Origin: Pseudazoarcus sp963975885 | GTDB taxonomy: Bacteria > Pseudomonadota > Gammaproteobacteria > Burkholderiales > Rhodocyclaceae | NCBI GenBank assembly: GCA_963975885.1 | Contig: CAXBIS010000002.1 | Location: forward strand, 1 to 64,000 | Length of the DNA: 64,000 nt | Direction of reading: 5' to 3' | Shown: positions 17,839 through 26,609 of the stretch, piece after piece | Layout of the letters: each line of letters starts with the position of its first letter | Numbering within the stretch: the stretch's first letter is position 1 | Made by a program: the position numbers and the translations under genes | The notes under the pieces: model-generated | Seen by the model: the letters and a program-made list of their open reading frames with translations, nothing else | Databases searched by the model: none | Told to the model about the DNA's origin: nothing

Positions 17839-20541
17839 ATGCCCTCTTCCGCGATTTCCCGCGCTGCCCGCCTGTCCAGGTTCCTCACCCGCATGCTCGA
17901 CAGCCGCGACTGGCTTGCAGCCCGCCTCGAGGCCTCGGTCGACGCGAACGTAGACGCCGATGCGATGCGCGCATTCATCGACGTTGATCATCTCGACGCA
18001 GACGGGCTTGGCGAGGCGCTGCGACGGCTGCGCACCTGGGTGCTATGCCATCTGGCGGTGCGCGACCTGGACGGGCGCGCCGACCTCGCCGAGGTCACCG
18101 AGACCATGACCGTGCTCGCCGAAGTGGCGATCGCCACGGCGCACGACGTACATCGCGAAGTACTGGTCTCACGTCACGGCCTGCCACTATCGATCTCCGG
18201 CTGGGAGCAGGAACTGATCGTCCTGGGCATGGGCAAGCTGGGCGGGCGTGAGCTCAACGTGTCGTCGGACATCGATCTGATCTTCGTCTTCCCCGAGGAC
18301 GGCGAGACCGGCGGCGAGCGCGTGATCAGCAACTTCGAATTCTTCGAGCGGCTGGGCAAACGCATCATCCGCAGCCTCGCCGACATTACCGAACATGGCC
18401 AGGTCTTTCGCGTCGACATGCGCCTGCGCCCCAACGGCGATTCCGGCCCGCTGGTGTGTTCCTTCGAAGCGCTCGAGAACTACTTCATCACCCAGGGGCG
18501 GGAGTGGGAACGCTACGCCTGGATCAAGGCACGCCCGCTCAACGGCGAGCGCTTTGCGGAGCTGGAAAAGATCGCGCGCCCATTCATCTTCCGCAAGTAT
18601 CTCGACTACGGCGCCTTCAACGCAATGCGTGCGCTGCACGCGCAGATCCGGCGCGAAGTCACGCGGCGCGACCGCGCCAACAACGTCAAGATCGGCCCCG
18701 GCGGGATCCGCGAAATCGAATTCATCGCCCAGGTCTTTCAGTTGATTCGGGGAGGACGCGACCGCGAACTGCAGATCCGCCCCACGCTCCAGGTACTCGG
18801 TTCTCTGGCAGAGCGCAACATCCTCGGCGAGCAGACCGTCGCGGAACTGTCCGAGGCCTACGTCTTCCTGCGCCGCCTGGAGCACCGTCTGCAATTCCTC
18901 GACGACCAGCAGACTCATGACCTTCCTCAGGATCCGGCCGACCGCGCGATCATCGCCGAGGCGGCCGGATTCGACGACGAGGGCGCGCTGCTCGCGGAAC
19001 TCGAACGGCATCGACGCATCGTCAGCGGACACTTCGACGACGTCTTTGCCGACCCCACGGAGAAGGAACAGAAACCCGAACTCGACGAAGTCTGGTCCGG
19101 TGCGGGCAACGACGAGCAGCCCGATCCGATCCTCGCCGAACTCGGCTATGCCGACCCCAAGGCGGTGTGCGAGAAGCTCGCCACCGTGCATGAGAGTGCG
19201 CGCTACCAGCAGTTGCCCGCTCATATCAAGAGCCGTCTCGACGCCCTTGTGCCGCGCATCGTGGAGGTCGCTGGTGCGACGCCGAGTCCCGACCAGACCC
19301 TTTCCCGGTGCCTGACTCTGCTCGAGACCATCAGCCGGCGCGGCGCCTATCTCGCGCTGCTGCAGCAGTACCCGCACGCGTTGCAGCGCGTGGCAGACCT
19401 GATGAGCGCATCGAGTTGGGCCACCGAATACCTGACACGGCATCCGGTGCTGCTCGACGAACTGCTCGACGATCGTCATCTGGACGAAACCCCCGACTGG
19501 GCCGCCTTCTCGGCCGAACTGGGCGAGGCGCTCGACGCCATCGAGCCGGACATGGAGCATCAGATGGACATGATGCGCGAGCATCACCATGCGCAGGTTT
19601 TCCGTCTGCTCACACAGGACATCGCCGGCAAGCTCACGGTCGAGCGGCTCGCCGACCACCTCTCGGCACTCGCCGATGTCATTCTCGAGCGCACGCTGCC
19701 GCTGGTATGGCGCAAGATGCGCAAACGCCACCGCGACGACCCGGCCTTCGCGGTCATCGCCTATGGCAAGCTCGGCGGCAAGGAACTGGGCTACGCCTCG
19801 GACCTGGACATCGTCTTCCTGTTCGACGACGACGAGCCCGAGGCGATGGAAATCTACTCTCGCTTCGCGCAGCGCGTGAATACCTGGCTGTCGACGCGCA
19901 CCGCGGCCGGCATCCTCTTCGAGACTGACCTGCGCCTGCGTCCGAATGGCGACGCCGGACTTCTGGTCACCTCGATCGAGGCCTTTCGCAAGTATCAACT
20001 CGAAGCCGCCTGGGCCTGGGAACACCAGGCGCTCACACGTGCCCGTTTCGCCGCCGGCGACCCCCAGGTCGGCGAGGCTTTCGAAACCATTCGCCACGAG
20101 GTACTGTGTCGGCAGCGCGATCTCGGCAAGCTGCGCAGCGACGTGCTCGAGATGCGCCACAAGATGCGCGGCGCACACGCGGGCAAGGGCGAGGGCTTCG
20201 AGCTCAAGCACGATGCCGGCGGACTGGTCGACGTCGAATTCATCATCCAGTACCTGGTTCTCGGCCACGCGCATGAACATCCCGAGCTGGGGCGCAACCT
20301 CGGCAACATCGCGCTGCTCGGCCTGGCCGGCGAACTCGGCCTGATCCCTGCCGATCTCGCCGCAGGTTGCAGTGACAGCTATCGCCTGTTCCGGCGTCTG
20401 CAACACCGCGAGCGTCTCAACGGTCGCCCCTCACGCGTGGCGACCGACGAGGCCGAGGCCGCCCGCGAGCCGGTCATTGCGCTGTGGCGTGAAGTGTTCG
20501 AAGCTGACACCAGTCAAGACCGACCCCGCACGGACGAATAG
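17839..20541 (+). CDS. glnE: Bifunctional glutamine synthetase adenylyltransferase/adenylyl-removing enzyme
   Basis: Controls glutamine synthetase by adding or removing AMP in response to PII and glutamine. It is 900 aa with two nucleotidyltransferase domains. The N-terminal removase has GGRELNVSSDIDLIF near residue 133 and the C-terminal transferase has GGKELGYASDLDIVF near 643; the two Asp ligands are present in both, so both activities should be intact. Divergent from yhdP (184-base gap, nothing else in it). The next gene starts two bases after the stop, so it is translationally coupled. Confidence 0.96.
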   Translation: MPSSAISRAARLSRFLTRMLDSRDWLAARLEASVDANVDADAMRAFIDVDHLDADGLGEALRRLRTWVLCHLAVRDLDGRADLAEVTETMTVLAEVAIATAHDVHREVLVSRHGLPLSISGWEQELIVLGMGKLGGRELNVSSDIDLIFVFPEDGETGGERVISNFEFFERLGKRIIRSLADITEHGQVFRVDMRLRPNGDSGPLVCSFEALENYFITQGREWERYAWIKARPLNGERFAELEKIARPFIFRKYLDYGAFNAMRALHAQIRREVTRRDRANNVKIGPGGIREIEFIAQVFQLIRGGRDRELQIRPTLQVLGSLAERNILGEQTVAELSEAYVFLRRLEHRLQFLDDQQTHDLPQDPADRAIIAEAAGFDDEGALLAELERHRRIVSGHFDDVFADPTEKEQKPELDEVWSGAGNDEQPDPILAELGYADPKAVCEKLATVHESARYQQLPAHIKSRLDALVPRIVEVAGATPSPDQTLSRCLTLLETISRRGAYLALLQQYPHALQRVADLMSASSWATEYLTRHPVLLDELLDDRHLDETPDWAAFSAELGEALDAIEPDMEHQMDMMREHHHAQVFRLLTQDIAGKLTVERLADHLSALADVILERTLPLVWRKMRKRHRDDPAFAVIAYGKLGGKELGYASDLDIVFLFDDDEPEAMEIYSRFAQRVNTWLSTRTAAGILFETDLRLRPNGDAGLLVTSIEAFRKYQLEAAWAWEHQALTRARFAAGDPQVGEAFETIRHEVLCRQRDLGKLRSDVLEMRHKMRGAHAGKGEGFELKHDAGGLVDVEFIIQYLVLGHAHEHPELGRNLGNIALLGLAGELGLIPADLAAGCSDSYRLFRRLQHRERLNGRPSRVATDEAEAAREPVIALWREVFEADTSQDRPRTDE

Positions 20542-20543
20542 TC

Positions 20544-22073
20544 ATGGCCCGCGAGATCGAACTCAAGCTGAACCTTCCCAAGCGCTCGGTGAACGCGCTG
20601 CGCCGCCATCCGCTGCTCGTCGCCAGTGAGCAGCTCGGCCGCGCCGTGACGCTCGACAACGTCTATCACGACACCCCCGACCTGGCCTTGCGCAAGGCCG
20701 GCGTTGCCGTGCGCATCCGTCTTGCCGGCAGACGCCGCCTGCAGACCGTCAAGGCCGCGAGCGCCTCGACGGCCGGACTGACCAGCCGTCCGGAATGGGA
20801 ACAGGCGTGGAATGGCGCCTTTGATTTCTCGGACATCGACGACGCACGCATCCGCGCCCTGCTCGAGCGTCACGCCGCCGCGCTGGTGCCTGTGTTCTCA
20901 ACCCGCTTTCGTCGCACGACCTACCGCCACGCACCGAATCCGGACACCGAAATCCTGCTGATGATCGACAGCGGCCAGATCACCGCCGGGCAGCGGCAAG
21001 AGCCGCTGTGCGAACTCGAACTGGAGCTGGTGCACGGCAAGCCCATCGATCTCGTTGAACTGGGCGCCCGCCTCGCCGAGGACCTGCCGCTGCTGCCCGA
21101 TGACCGCAGCAAGGCCGAGCGCGGCTACCGCCTGCACAGTGGCAAGCCGCCGCGCCCGCTGCGTGCCGCAGCCTCTGCGATCACGCCGCACATGGACCCG
21201 CTGCAGGCGTTCAGCACGCTGGCCTTTTCCTGCCTGCGTCAGTGGCAGGCCAACGCCACCGGCGCGCTTGCACACGAGGGCCCGGAATTCATTCATCAGT
21301 TGCGCGTCTCGCAGCGACGGCTGCGCTCGCTGATGCGCGTGTTCCGCGCGGTTCTGCCCGAAGGATTCGCCGCCGACTGGTCCGTACGGCTCAAGAACAA
21401 CGCCGAGCGCTTCGGTGAGGCGCGTGACCTGGATGTGCTCGACGAAGAACTGCTGGCACCGGTAGCCACCTGGTCCGCGACCGAGACTGCGCGTTTGGCA
21501 CGCCTGCGCAGGACGATCGCCGATGCGCGCATTCAGGCACGGACGCACGCAGAGAAGGCACTCGACGCGGCCGAGCAGGGTCGCCTGCTGCTCGCGCTGG
21601 CCGAGGCGCTGATGCGCTTGCCAGGCAACGACCTGATCGACAGCGTCGACCTGCGCGGATTCGCCGCCCTGCAGCTCGAACGTCTGCGCAAGCGCGTGCG
21701 CCGTCGCCACCGCGCCGCCCTGGACCGCGTTCCCGAGCACATGCACGCGCTGCGCATCGCGTTCAAGCAGTTGCGCTACGCCGTCGAGTTCTTCGCCCCC
21801 TTGCTGCCGCGCAAGGCCGCACGCAATTACCTCGCGGCTCTCGCGAACACGCAGAACGCGCTGGGCTTCATCCATGACCTCGACATCGCGCGTGAACGCT
21901 TTGCCGCCTTGGCTTCGACGGACGCGGAACTCGATGCGGCCGCCGCCTACGTGTGCGGCTGGCACGGTCCGCGCTACGCCGAGATGACCGAAGCCGTACT
22001 GGCCGACAGCCGGGCCCTGCTCAAGGCGGACAGGGTGCCGTGGGCGAAGCTGTGCCGAACGCACGGCGCGTAA
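20544..22073 (+). CDS. CYTH and CHAD domain protein (triphosphatase/polyphosphate-binding)
   Basis: Protein of 509 aa: N-terminal CYTH domain (about 1-205) starting with the ExExK signature EIELKL, and C-terminal CHAD domain (about 215-500) rich in His/Arg helices (VHEGPEFIHQLRVSQRRLRS-type phrase and MHALRIAFKQLRYAVEFF). CYTH enzymes hydrolyse inorganic triphosphate, and CHAD domains bind inorganic polyphosphate and target granules. Coupled to glnE by a two-base gap, which suggests joint control of nitrogen and phosphate storage; that link is inference. Confidence 0.92.
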   Translation: MAREIELKLNLPKRSVNALRRHPLLVASEQLGRAVTLDNVYHDTPDLALRKAGVAVRIRLAGRRRLQTVKAASASTAGLTSRPEWEQAWNGAFDFSDIDDARIRALLERHAAALVPVFSTRFRRTTYRHAPNPDTEILLMIDSGQITAGQRQEPLCELELELVHGKPIDLVELGARLAEDLPLLPDDRSKAERGYRLHSGKPPRPLRAAASAITPHMDPLQAFSTLAFSCLRQWQANATGALAHEGPEFIHQLRVSQRRLRSLMRVFRAVLPEGFAADWSVRLKNNAERFGEARDLDVLDEELLAPVATWSATETARLARLRRTIADARIQARTHAEKALDAAEQGRLLLALAEALMRLPGNDLIDSVDLRGFAALQLERLRKRVRRRHRAALDRVPEHMHALRIAFKQLRYAVEFFAPLLPRKAARNYLAALANTQNALGFIHDLDIARERFAALASTDAELDAAAAYVCGWHGPRYAEMTEAVLADSRALLKADRVPWAKLCRTHGA

Positions 22074-22128
22074 CCGGCCTGCAACGACGATGCCCGACAA
22101 TGCGCCGGTCTTGTTCCTGGAACCCGCA

Positions 22129-22581
22129 ATGGACTTGCTTCTCTGGCGTCACGCCGAAGCCGTAGACGGCACTCCCGACCACAGCCGCGCACTGACGGAG
22201 CGCGGTCACAAGCAGGCACGCGCAATCGCTGCGTGGCTGCAGAAGAACCGGCCGCGCAAGCTGCGCGTGCTGGTCAGCCCGACCGTACGCACGATCGAGA
22301 CGGCGCGCGCATTCACCAATGAGTTTGAAAAAGTCGCCGCACTGGGGCCCGACGGCAATGTCGCCGGCATCCTCTCGGCCACCGGCTGGCCGGATGGCGG
22401 CGACGCAGTGCTGGTCGTCGGCCACCAGCCATCGCTGGGGAGACTGGCGGCCCTGTTGCTGTCCGGCCAAGAGGCCGACTGGACAGTCAAGAAAGGCGCG
22501 CTGTGGTGGTTTACCAATCGCGTGCGCAATGGCGAGACCCAGACCGTGCTGCGCGCGCTTGTTCCGCACGATCTGGCCTGA
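22129..22581 (+). CDS. sixA: Phosphohistidine phosphatase SixA-like
   Basis: Small histidine phosphatase, 150 aa, with the RHG-type motif LLLWRHAEA (H8) and the second catalytic histidine in VVGHQPSLGRL. SixA dephosphorylates histidine-phosphotransfer domains such as ArcB or NPr. The start at 22129 matches the family; an upstream in-frame ATG at 22090 would add 13 residues. It is 55 bases after the CYTH-CHAD gene and probably in the same operon; the true substrate here is unknown. Confidence 0.85.
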   Translation: MDLLLWRHAEAVDGTPDHSRALTERGHKQARAIAAWLQKNRPRKLRVLVSPTVRTIETARAFTNEFEKVAALGPDGNVAGILSATGWPDGGDAVLVVGHQPSLGRLAALLLSGQEADWTVKKGALWWFTNRVRNGETQTVLRALVPHDLA

Positions 22582-22685
22582 ATCCCTGCATCGGGATGGT
22601 GCGCGAGCGCCCAAGCGCAACGGGTTGACCACAACTGGCGGACTTTCGCGATCGCGCTAGAATGTGGCACCCTCAGGTGCGGCTC

Positions 22686-23240
22686 ATGATCAAACGCTAC
22701 ATCCCGTCCCGTGAAGCCATCAAGCAGAATCGCTTGCTCAGTTGGCTTGGACCACGCATCCACGATCCATTGCTGTGGCACGTCAACCGCAATTCGGTCG
22801 CGCGCGGCGTCGCAATCGGCGTGTTCTTCGGCTTCATGCTGCCAATCGCGCAGATTCCGGCCGCGGCTGTCTTCGCGCTGACCTTGCGCGCCAATCTGTG
22901 GGTCGCCACGCTGACCACGCTGGTCAGCAATCCGTTCACCTACGGGCCGATCTATCTGATCGCCTACCGCATCGGCTCGAGCATCCTGCCACCGGCCGCG
23001 AACGCCTCCCCCGTGGTCGACGAGCAGACCGCCGCCGCCCTGCAGTGGTTGATCGAGTCCGTCAACTGGCTCACCGGCATCGGCCGGCCGCTGGTGCTGG
23101 GCACGCTGATCATGGCCGTGATCGGCGCAATCGTCGGCTATTTTGGCGTTCTGCTGGTGTGGCGCATCAATGTCTTGCTCAAGCTCCGCCGCCAACGCCG
23201 CGAACGCTCTTCGGCGCGGCGCGCACCCAACAGCCCCTGA
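22686..23240 (+). CDS. DUF2062 family inner-membrane protein
   Basis: Protein of 184 aa with the DUF2062 signature: a short amphipathic start (IKRYIPSREAIKQN), the phrase LWHVNRNSVARGVAIGVFFGFM, then the AQIPAAAVFALTLRANLWVATLTTLVSNPFTYGPIYL region. Two or three membrane helices and a basic cytoplasmic tail are predicted. Function is unknown. A -10-like TAGAAT lies at 22658-22663, 22 bases upstream, so the gene may have its own promoter. Its last base is shared with the next start (TGATG). Confidence 0.85.
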   Translation: MIKRYIPSREAIKQNRLLSWLGPRIHDPLLWHVNRNSVARGVAIGVFFGFMLPIAQIPAAAVFALTLRANLWVATLTTLVSNPFTYGPIYLIAYRIGSSILPPAANASPVVDEQTAAALQWLIESVNWLTGIGRPLVLGTLIMAVIGAIVGYFGVLLVWRINVLLKLRRQRRERSSARRAPNSP

Positions 23241-24172
23241 TGAACGACAAGCCCATCGAAAATGGCGTCGTGCGCGAGATTGACGGCGTCCTACGCGTCC
23301 ATTACGACGGCTACTGGATCAAGGCCTATGATCCGCCGGCCGACTCGCTCCGCGAAAAGCGACATCTCATCGAGGCGCTGACGAGGCGGCTGTTCAACCA
23401 TGTCGAGCACGGCATCAACGTGCCCGGCGAGCGGCTCGGCGAGGCACGCGCAGCCTTCGAAGCCGAGACCGTACCCGAGCGCAAGCGGGTCAAGGGCGCG
23501 ATGCTCGCGGGCGCACTGTTCAACCGCGGCACCGACATCTTCACCAAGCTCGTCGACCTGCAGGCCAAGGGTGTGGACGTCGCACAGGACAGCGCGCTCA
23601 TGCGCGAATGCGGTCAGTGTCTGCAGGAGGCCCTGTCCCTGGGCAAGATGGTGTTGCATCGCAGCGGCGAAGAAGGCATCGACGAGCTGTGGGGCGAGCC
23701 GTTTCGCGCGTTCTCGATCCCGATCGAGGCCTTCTACGAAAGCCGCTACATCAAGATCGCCCAGGCGCTGCGCTGCATCGACCGCATCGCCGCCGCCATG
23801 ATCACGGCCTTCGGCAACAGCGCCCTGTTTCATGGCGTGGAGGACGACATCGCGGCGCTGTGCGAGGCGGCCAAGGTCAAGTGCGAGACCCTGCGCACCG
23901 ACGAGGCCGTATTCGATATCTGGACCGATTTCGCCGTCGCCGGCGAACATCTGTCCGCCTTCGCACCGCGCCTGGTCAATGCGCCGACCCCTGAACTGAT
24001 GCAACTGGCGGCGGACGGCAGGCAGCTCATCGTGCGCGGAGGAGATCTGATCAGCGACATCGCCCGCGCACGAGTGGCAATGCCCAAGAGCACGCGCGAC
24101 TATGTGGCGCGCTGCGAAACCTGGGCCGAACGTGACCGGGCCCGGCTCAACTCGCTGATCGCCGGCGCTTGA
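23240..24172 (+). CDS. Conserved hypothetical protein, cytoplasmic, mostly helical
   Basis: I do not recognise this 310-aa protein. It has no signal peptide and no membrane helix. The N-terminal 30 residues look like a small beta unit (GVVREIDGVLRVHYDGYWIKAYDPP); the rest is helical with scattered cysteines (about five) and many acidic residues. The start overlaps the upstream stop by one base, so it is coupled to the DUF2062 gene. The frame is real: codon use matches the neighbours and it ends inside the 30-bp palindrome shared with mnmA. Function not assigned. Confidence 0.8.
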   Translation: MNDKPIENGVVREIDGVLRVHYDGYWIKAYDPPADSLREKRHLIEALTRRLFNHVEHGINVPGERLGEARAAFEAETVPERKRVKGAMLAGALFNRGTDIFTKLVDLQAKGVDVAQDSALMRECGQCLQEALSLGKMVLHRSGEEGIDELWGEPFRAFSIPIEAFYESRYIKIAQALRCIDRIAAAMITAFGNSALFHGVEDDIAALCEAAKVKCETLRTDEAVFDIWTDFAVAGEHLSAFAPRLVNAPTPELMQLAADGRQLIVRGGDLISDIARARVAMPKSTRDYVARCETWAERDRARLNSLIAGA

Positions 24173-24195
24173 CGCCGACGCGTCGGCGTCAAGCG
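24166..24195. terminator. Perfect 30-bp palindrome covering both convergent stop codons
   Basis: Arms CGCTTGACGCCGACG and CGTCGGCGTCAAGCG are exact 15-base complements with no spacer. The stop of the hypothetical gene (24170-24172) lies in the left arm and the mnmA stop (24189-24191) in the right arm. No U-tract follows on either strand, so it is either a Rho-type or RNA-protecting 3' hairpin for both messages. In RNA the centre would open to a small loop. Confidence 0.7.
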
Positions 24196-25316
24196 ATGAT
24201 GCCGCCGCCCAGACACACCTTGGACTCATAGACCACGACGCTCTGGCCCGGCGTCAGAGCCCATTGCGGTGCGGCGAACACGATCTCCGCGTGCTCGGCA
24301 TCGACGATGTCGATATGGCACGGCTCGTCGGGCGAACGGTAGCGTGGCTTAGCGGTATACACCCAGTGCGTGTGCGGGGCGCGACCGGCGATCCAGTTCA
24401 GATCGATCGCGGTGAGGCGCTCGCGCAGCAGTGCCGGGTGATCATGGCCCTGCACGACATGGAGCACGTTGGCTGCGACATCCTTGGCCGCGACATACCA
24501 GGCCTCATGCTCGCCTGCCGCGTCCTGCTGTCCCCTCACGCCGCCGATGCGCAAGCCCTTGCGCTGGCCGATGGTGTGGTACATCAGCCCTTGATGCTCA
24601 CCGAGTACGCGGCCATCGTCGAGCGAGCGGATCTCGCCGGGCTGCACGGGCAGGTAGCGCATCAGGAACTCGCGAAAGGGGCGCTCGCCGATGAAGCAGA
24701 TGCCGGTCGAGTCCTTCTTTTCCGCCACATGCAGCCCGGCCTCGGTCGCGATGCGGCGCACGTCACGCTTGTACAGGCCACCCAGCGGGAACAGGGTCTT
24801 CGCAAGCTGCTCCTGGTTCAGTCGATACAGGAAATAGCTCTGGTCCTTGGTGCCGTCCTCGGCCTTGAGCAGCTGGTGTTCGATACGACCGTCATTATTC
24901 CAGCGGCGCACCCGCGCATAATGACCAGTGGCGATACGCTCGGCCCCGAGCCCCATCGCGTGATCAAGGAAGCAGCGAAACTTGATTTCCGAGTTACACA
25001 GAATGTCCGGATTGGGCGTGCGACCGGCCTGGTATTCGTGCAGGAAATCGGCGAACACGCGCTCCTTGTACTCGGACGAGAAGTTTACGACTTCCATGTC
25101 GATGCCGATCACATCGCAAACCGAAGCGACATCGACCAGATCCTGACGCGACGAGCAGTACTGATCGTCGTCGTCATCCTCCCAGTTCTTCATGAACAGG
25201 CCGGTCACCTGATAGCCCTGCTGCTTGAGCAACCAGGCGGTCACGGACGAATCCACGCCGCCGGACATGCCGACCACGACGTGCATGCCCGCTGCGTCAC
25301 GCTCTTCAATAGACAT
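24189..25316 (-). CDS. mnmA: tRNA-specific 2-thiouridylase MnmA
   Basis: Adds sulfur at U34 of tRNA for Lys, Glu and Gln. It is 375 aa. PP-loop SGGVDSS at about 18-24, catalytic C107 in PDILCNSEIKF and the second cysteine in STGICFIGER are all present. A strong GGGGGAGG lies five bases before the ATG at 25316. It overlaps the upstream secreted-protein gene by 11 bases. The nudJ/mnmA vicinity is the same as in E. coli, except for the extra gene between them here. Confidence 0.96.
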   Translation of the reverse strand: MSIEERDAAGMHVVVGMSGGVDSSVTAWLLKQQGYQVTGLFMKNWEDDDDDQYCSSRQDLVDVASVCDVIGIDMEVVNFSSEYKERVFADFLHEYQAGRTPNPDILCNSEIKFRCFLDHAMGLGAERIATGHYARVRRWNNDGRIEHQLLKAEDGTKDQSYFLYRLNQEQLAKTLFPLGGLYKRDVRRIATEAGLHVAEKKDSTGICFIGERPFREFLMRYLPVQPGEIRSLDDGRVLGEHQGLMYHTIGQRKGLRIGGVRGQQDAAGEHEAWYVAAKDVAANVLHVVQGHDHPALLRERLTAIDLNWIAGRAPHTHWVYTAKPRYRSPDEPCHIDIVDAEHAEIVFAAPQWALTPGQSVVVYESKVCLGGGIIA

Positions 25317-25860
25317 TCGGACCTCCCCCGTTCATCCATTCGTCCAGCGGCATCACGATCGCCGGCTCGGCGTGGTCTACGAACCAGGTATCCACGACCC
25401 AGGCCACCCCGCTCCCTCGCTCCACAATCACTGCGCTGCGGTGCTCGCTGAAGAGTCCGTTACGGCGCACGGCAATGTCGTTCACGTCATGATGACGCAG
25501 CCAGTCCCGCGCCTCGATGAGCCGCAGCAATGCGTCGGTCGTCGTCGAGTGATCGATGCAATCCATGCGCCCGTGCACACCCGCGTCGCGCAAGTTGCCG
25601 GCACGGTCGGCGGCGATCGGCGTCTGGCGACCCGCGAGGCGGTAGAGTAGCGCGAGCGCCTCGCGCAAGGCCTCGCGCTCGGATGCCGCATCGACGGCGG
25701 TGGCGAGCCGGTCGCCCGCCAGTTCGAACTCGAACTCGCCGAAATGCACGTCGGCGCGCTCATTGCATCCATAGTTGAAGCACACTTGCGTGGAGACGTT
25801 CGCCGCGAAGGTCGGCGCACTCGCCAGCAGCGCAACCAACACCAGCGCGCGGCGCATCAT
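25306..25860 (-). CDS. Putative secreted transglutaminase-like protein
   Basis: Protein of 184 aa with a signal peptide (ALVLVALLASAPTFAA, cleavage near 20). No family is recognised with certainty. It has a Cys-His-Asp order typical of the transglutaminase-like fold: C101 in MDCIDHSTTTDALLRLI, H140 in SEHRSAVIV and D157 in WVVDTWF. Two more cysteines lie near the mature N-terminus (CFNYGC), a possible disulfide. Start at the double Met (25860) overlaps the nudJ stop by four bases, and the 3' end overlaps mnmA. An exported protein locked between two RNA/nucleotide enzymes is unusual; enzymatic activity is inference. Confidence 0.7.
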   Translation of the reverse strand: MMRRALVLVALLASAPTFAANVSTQVCFNYGCNERADVHFGEFEFELAGDRLATAVDAASEREALREALALLYRLAGRQTPIAADRAGNLRDAGVHGRMDCIDHSTTTDALLRLIEARDWLRHHDVNDIAVRRNGLFSEHRSAVIVERGSGVAWVVDTWFVDHAEPAIVMPLDEWMNGGGPNVY

Positions 25861-26309
25861 CGCCCCTCTCCGATCAGTTCCAGCGAGGCACGCCGACCGC
25901 CGAGCCAATCCTCGAGCGAGCGCAGCACCAGCGGACTGCGGTGGCGCTGCGCGCACTCGCGCAGCTCGTCGGCAGTGAGCCACAACGCGCGCACGATGCC
26001 CGTATCGAGCCGCGCTCCCGGCACCGCCTCGCCGACCACGCCGCTGAAAGTGAAGCGCAGATAGGTCACGTCGTCCTGCGGCCGGCGCCATTGATAGATG
26101 CCGACCAGTGCGTCCGGTTCGAATCGATGGGCGGTTTCCTCGAAAGTTTCACGCCGCACAGCGTCGACCAGGGATTCGCCCGCCTCGAGGTGGCCGGCGG
26201 GCTGGTTGATGCGCAAGCCCTCGGAGGTCTCCTCCTCGACCACGAGAAAACGCCCGTCGCGCTCGACGACGGCTGCAACCGTGACGTTCGGCTTCCATTC
26301 CCTCGACAT
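25857..26309 (-). CDS. nudJ: Nudix hydrolase, NudJ-like phosphatase
   Basis: Protein of 150 aa with a complete Nudix box (GHLEAGESLVDAVRRETFEE and T) near residues 39-60. Family start MSREWKPNVTVAAVVERDGRF is at 26309; the longer frame to 26414 runs into the intergenic palindrome. NudJ in E. coli acts on HMP-PP and nucleoside tri/diphosphates and is encoded next to mnmA, as here. The substrate in this organism is not proven. Confidence 0.88.
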   Translation of the reverse strand: MSREWKPNVTVAAVVERDGRFLVVEEETSEGLRINQPAGHLEAGESLVDAVRRETFEETAHRFEPDALVGIYQWRRPQDDVTYLRFTFSGVVGEAVPGARLDTGIVRALWLTADELRECAQRHRSPLVLRSLEDWLGGRRASLELIGEGR

Positions 26310-26400
26310 GAATCCGGTCCCGAAAAAGGGGCGGATTGTACCGCGCGAGCGGCGGACTTGCCCGCCTTTGCAAGGCTGCGCCAACGCACCGTCCGACATC

Positions 26401-26414
26401 TTGACCAAGGTCAA
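26401..26414. promoter_or_regulatory. FNR/DNR-like palindrome between nudJ and nqrA
   Basis: Perfect dyad TTGACC-AA-GGTCAA. It matches the FNR consensus TTGAT-N4-ATCAA at eight of ten positions. It lies about 92 bases before nudJ and 196 before nqrA. The rest of the 300-base gap 26310-26609 holds the candidate nqr promoter and no gene. The half-site change T to C makes FNR binding uncertain. Confidence 0.3.
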
Positions 26415-26453
26415 TGATCACCCCGATTTCTATGTCGAAAGTGGCATCACCAT

Positions 26454-26482
26454 TTGATGTAATCGGCCCGGCACAGTAACAT
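26454..26482 (+). promoter_or_regulatory. Candidate promoter of the nqr operon
   Basis: TTGATG (26454-26459), 17-base spacer, TAACAT (26477-26482): four of six matches in each hexamer, about 128 bases upstream of the nqrA ATG. It is the best sigma70-like pair I see in the gap, but it is weak. Confidence 0.35.
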
Positions 26483-26609
26483 TCCCCTGTTTTGTTCAGC
26501 CGACCCAAAACGCTTCCAGACAACTGCCGCCCGGCATTCAGGGAGGTTGCACCGGGCAGCAGCTTCAATCGGGATTCCGGTCGGCACCCGACAACCAGGA
26601 CAGACCTCT

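Noticed and set aside
18187..20406. Antisense open frame of 739 aa over glnE
   Set aside because: No family character or ribosome site; glnE motifs are intact on the plus strand.
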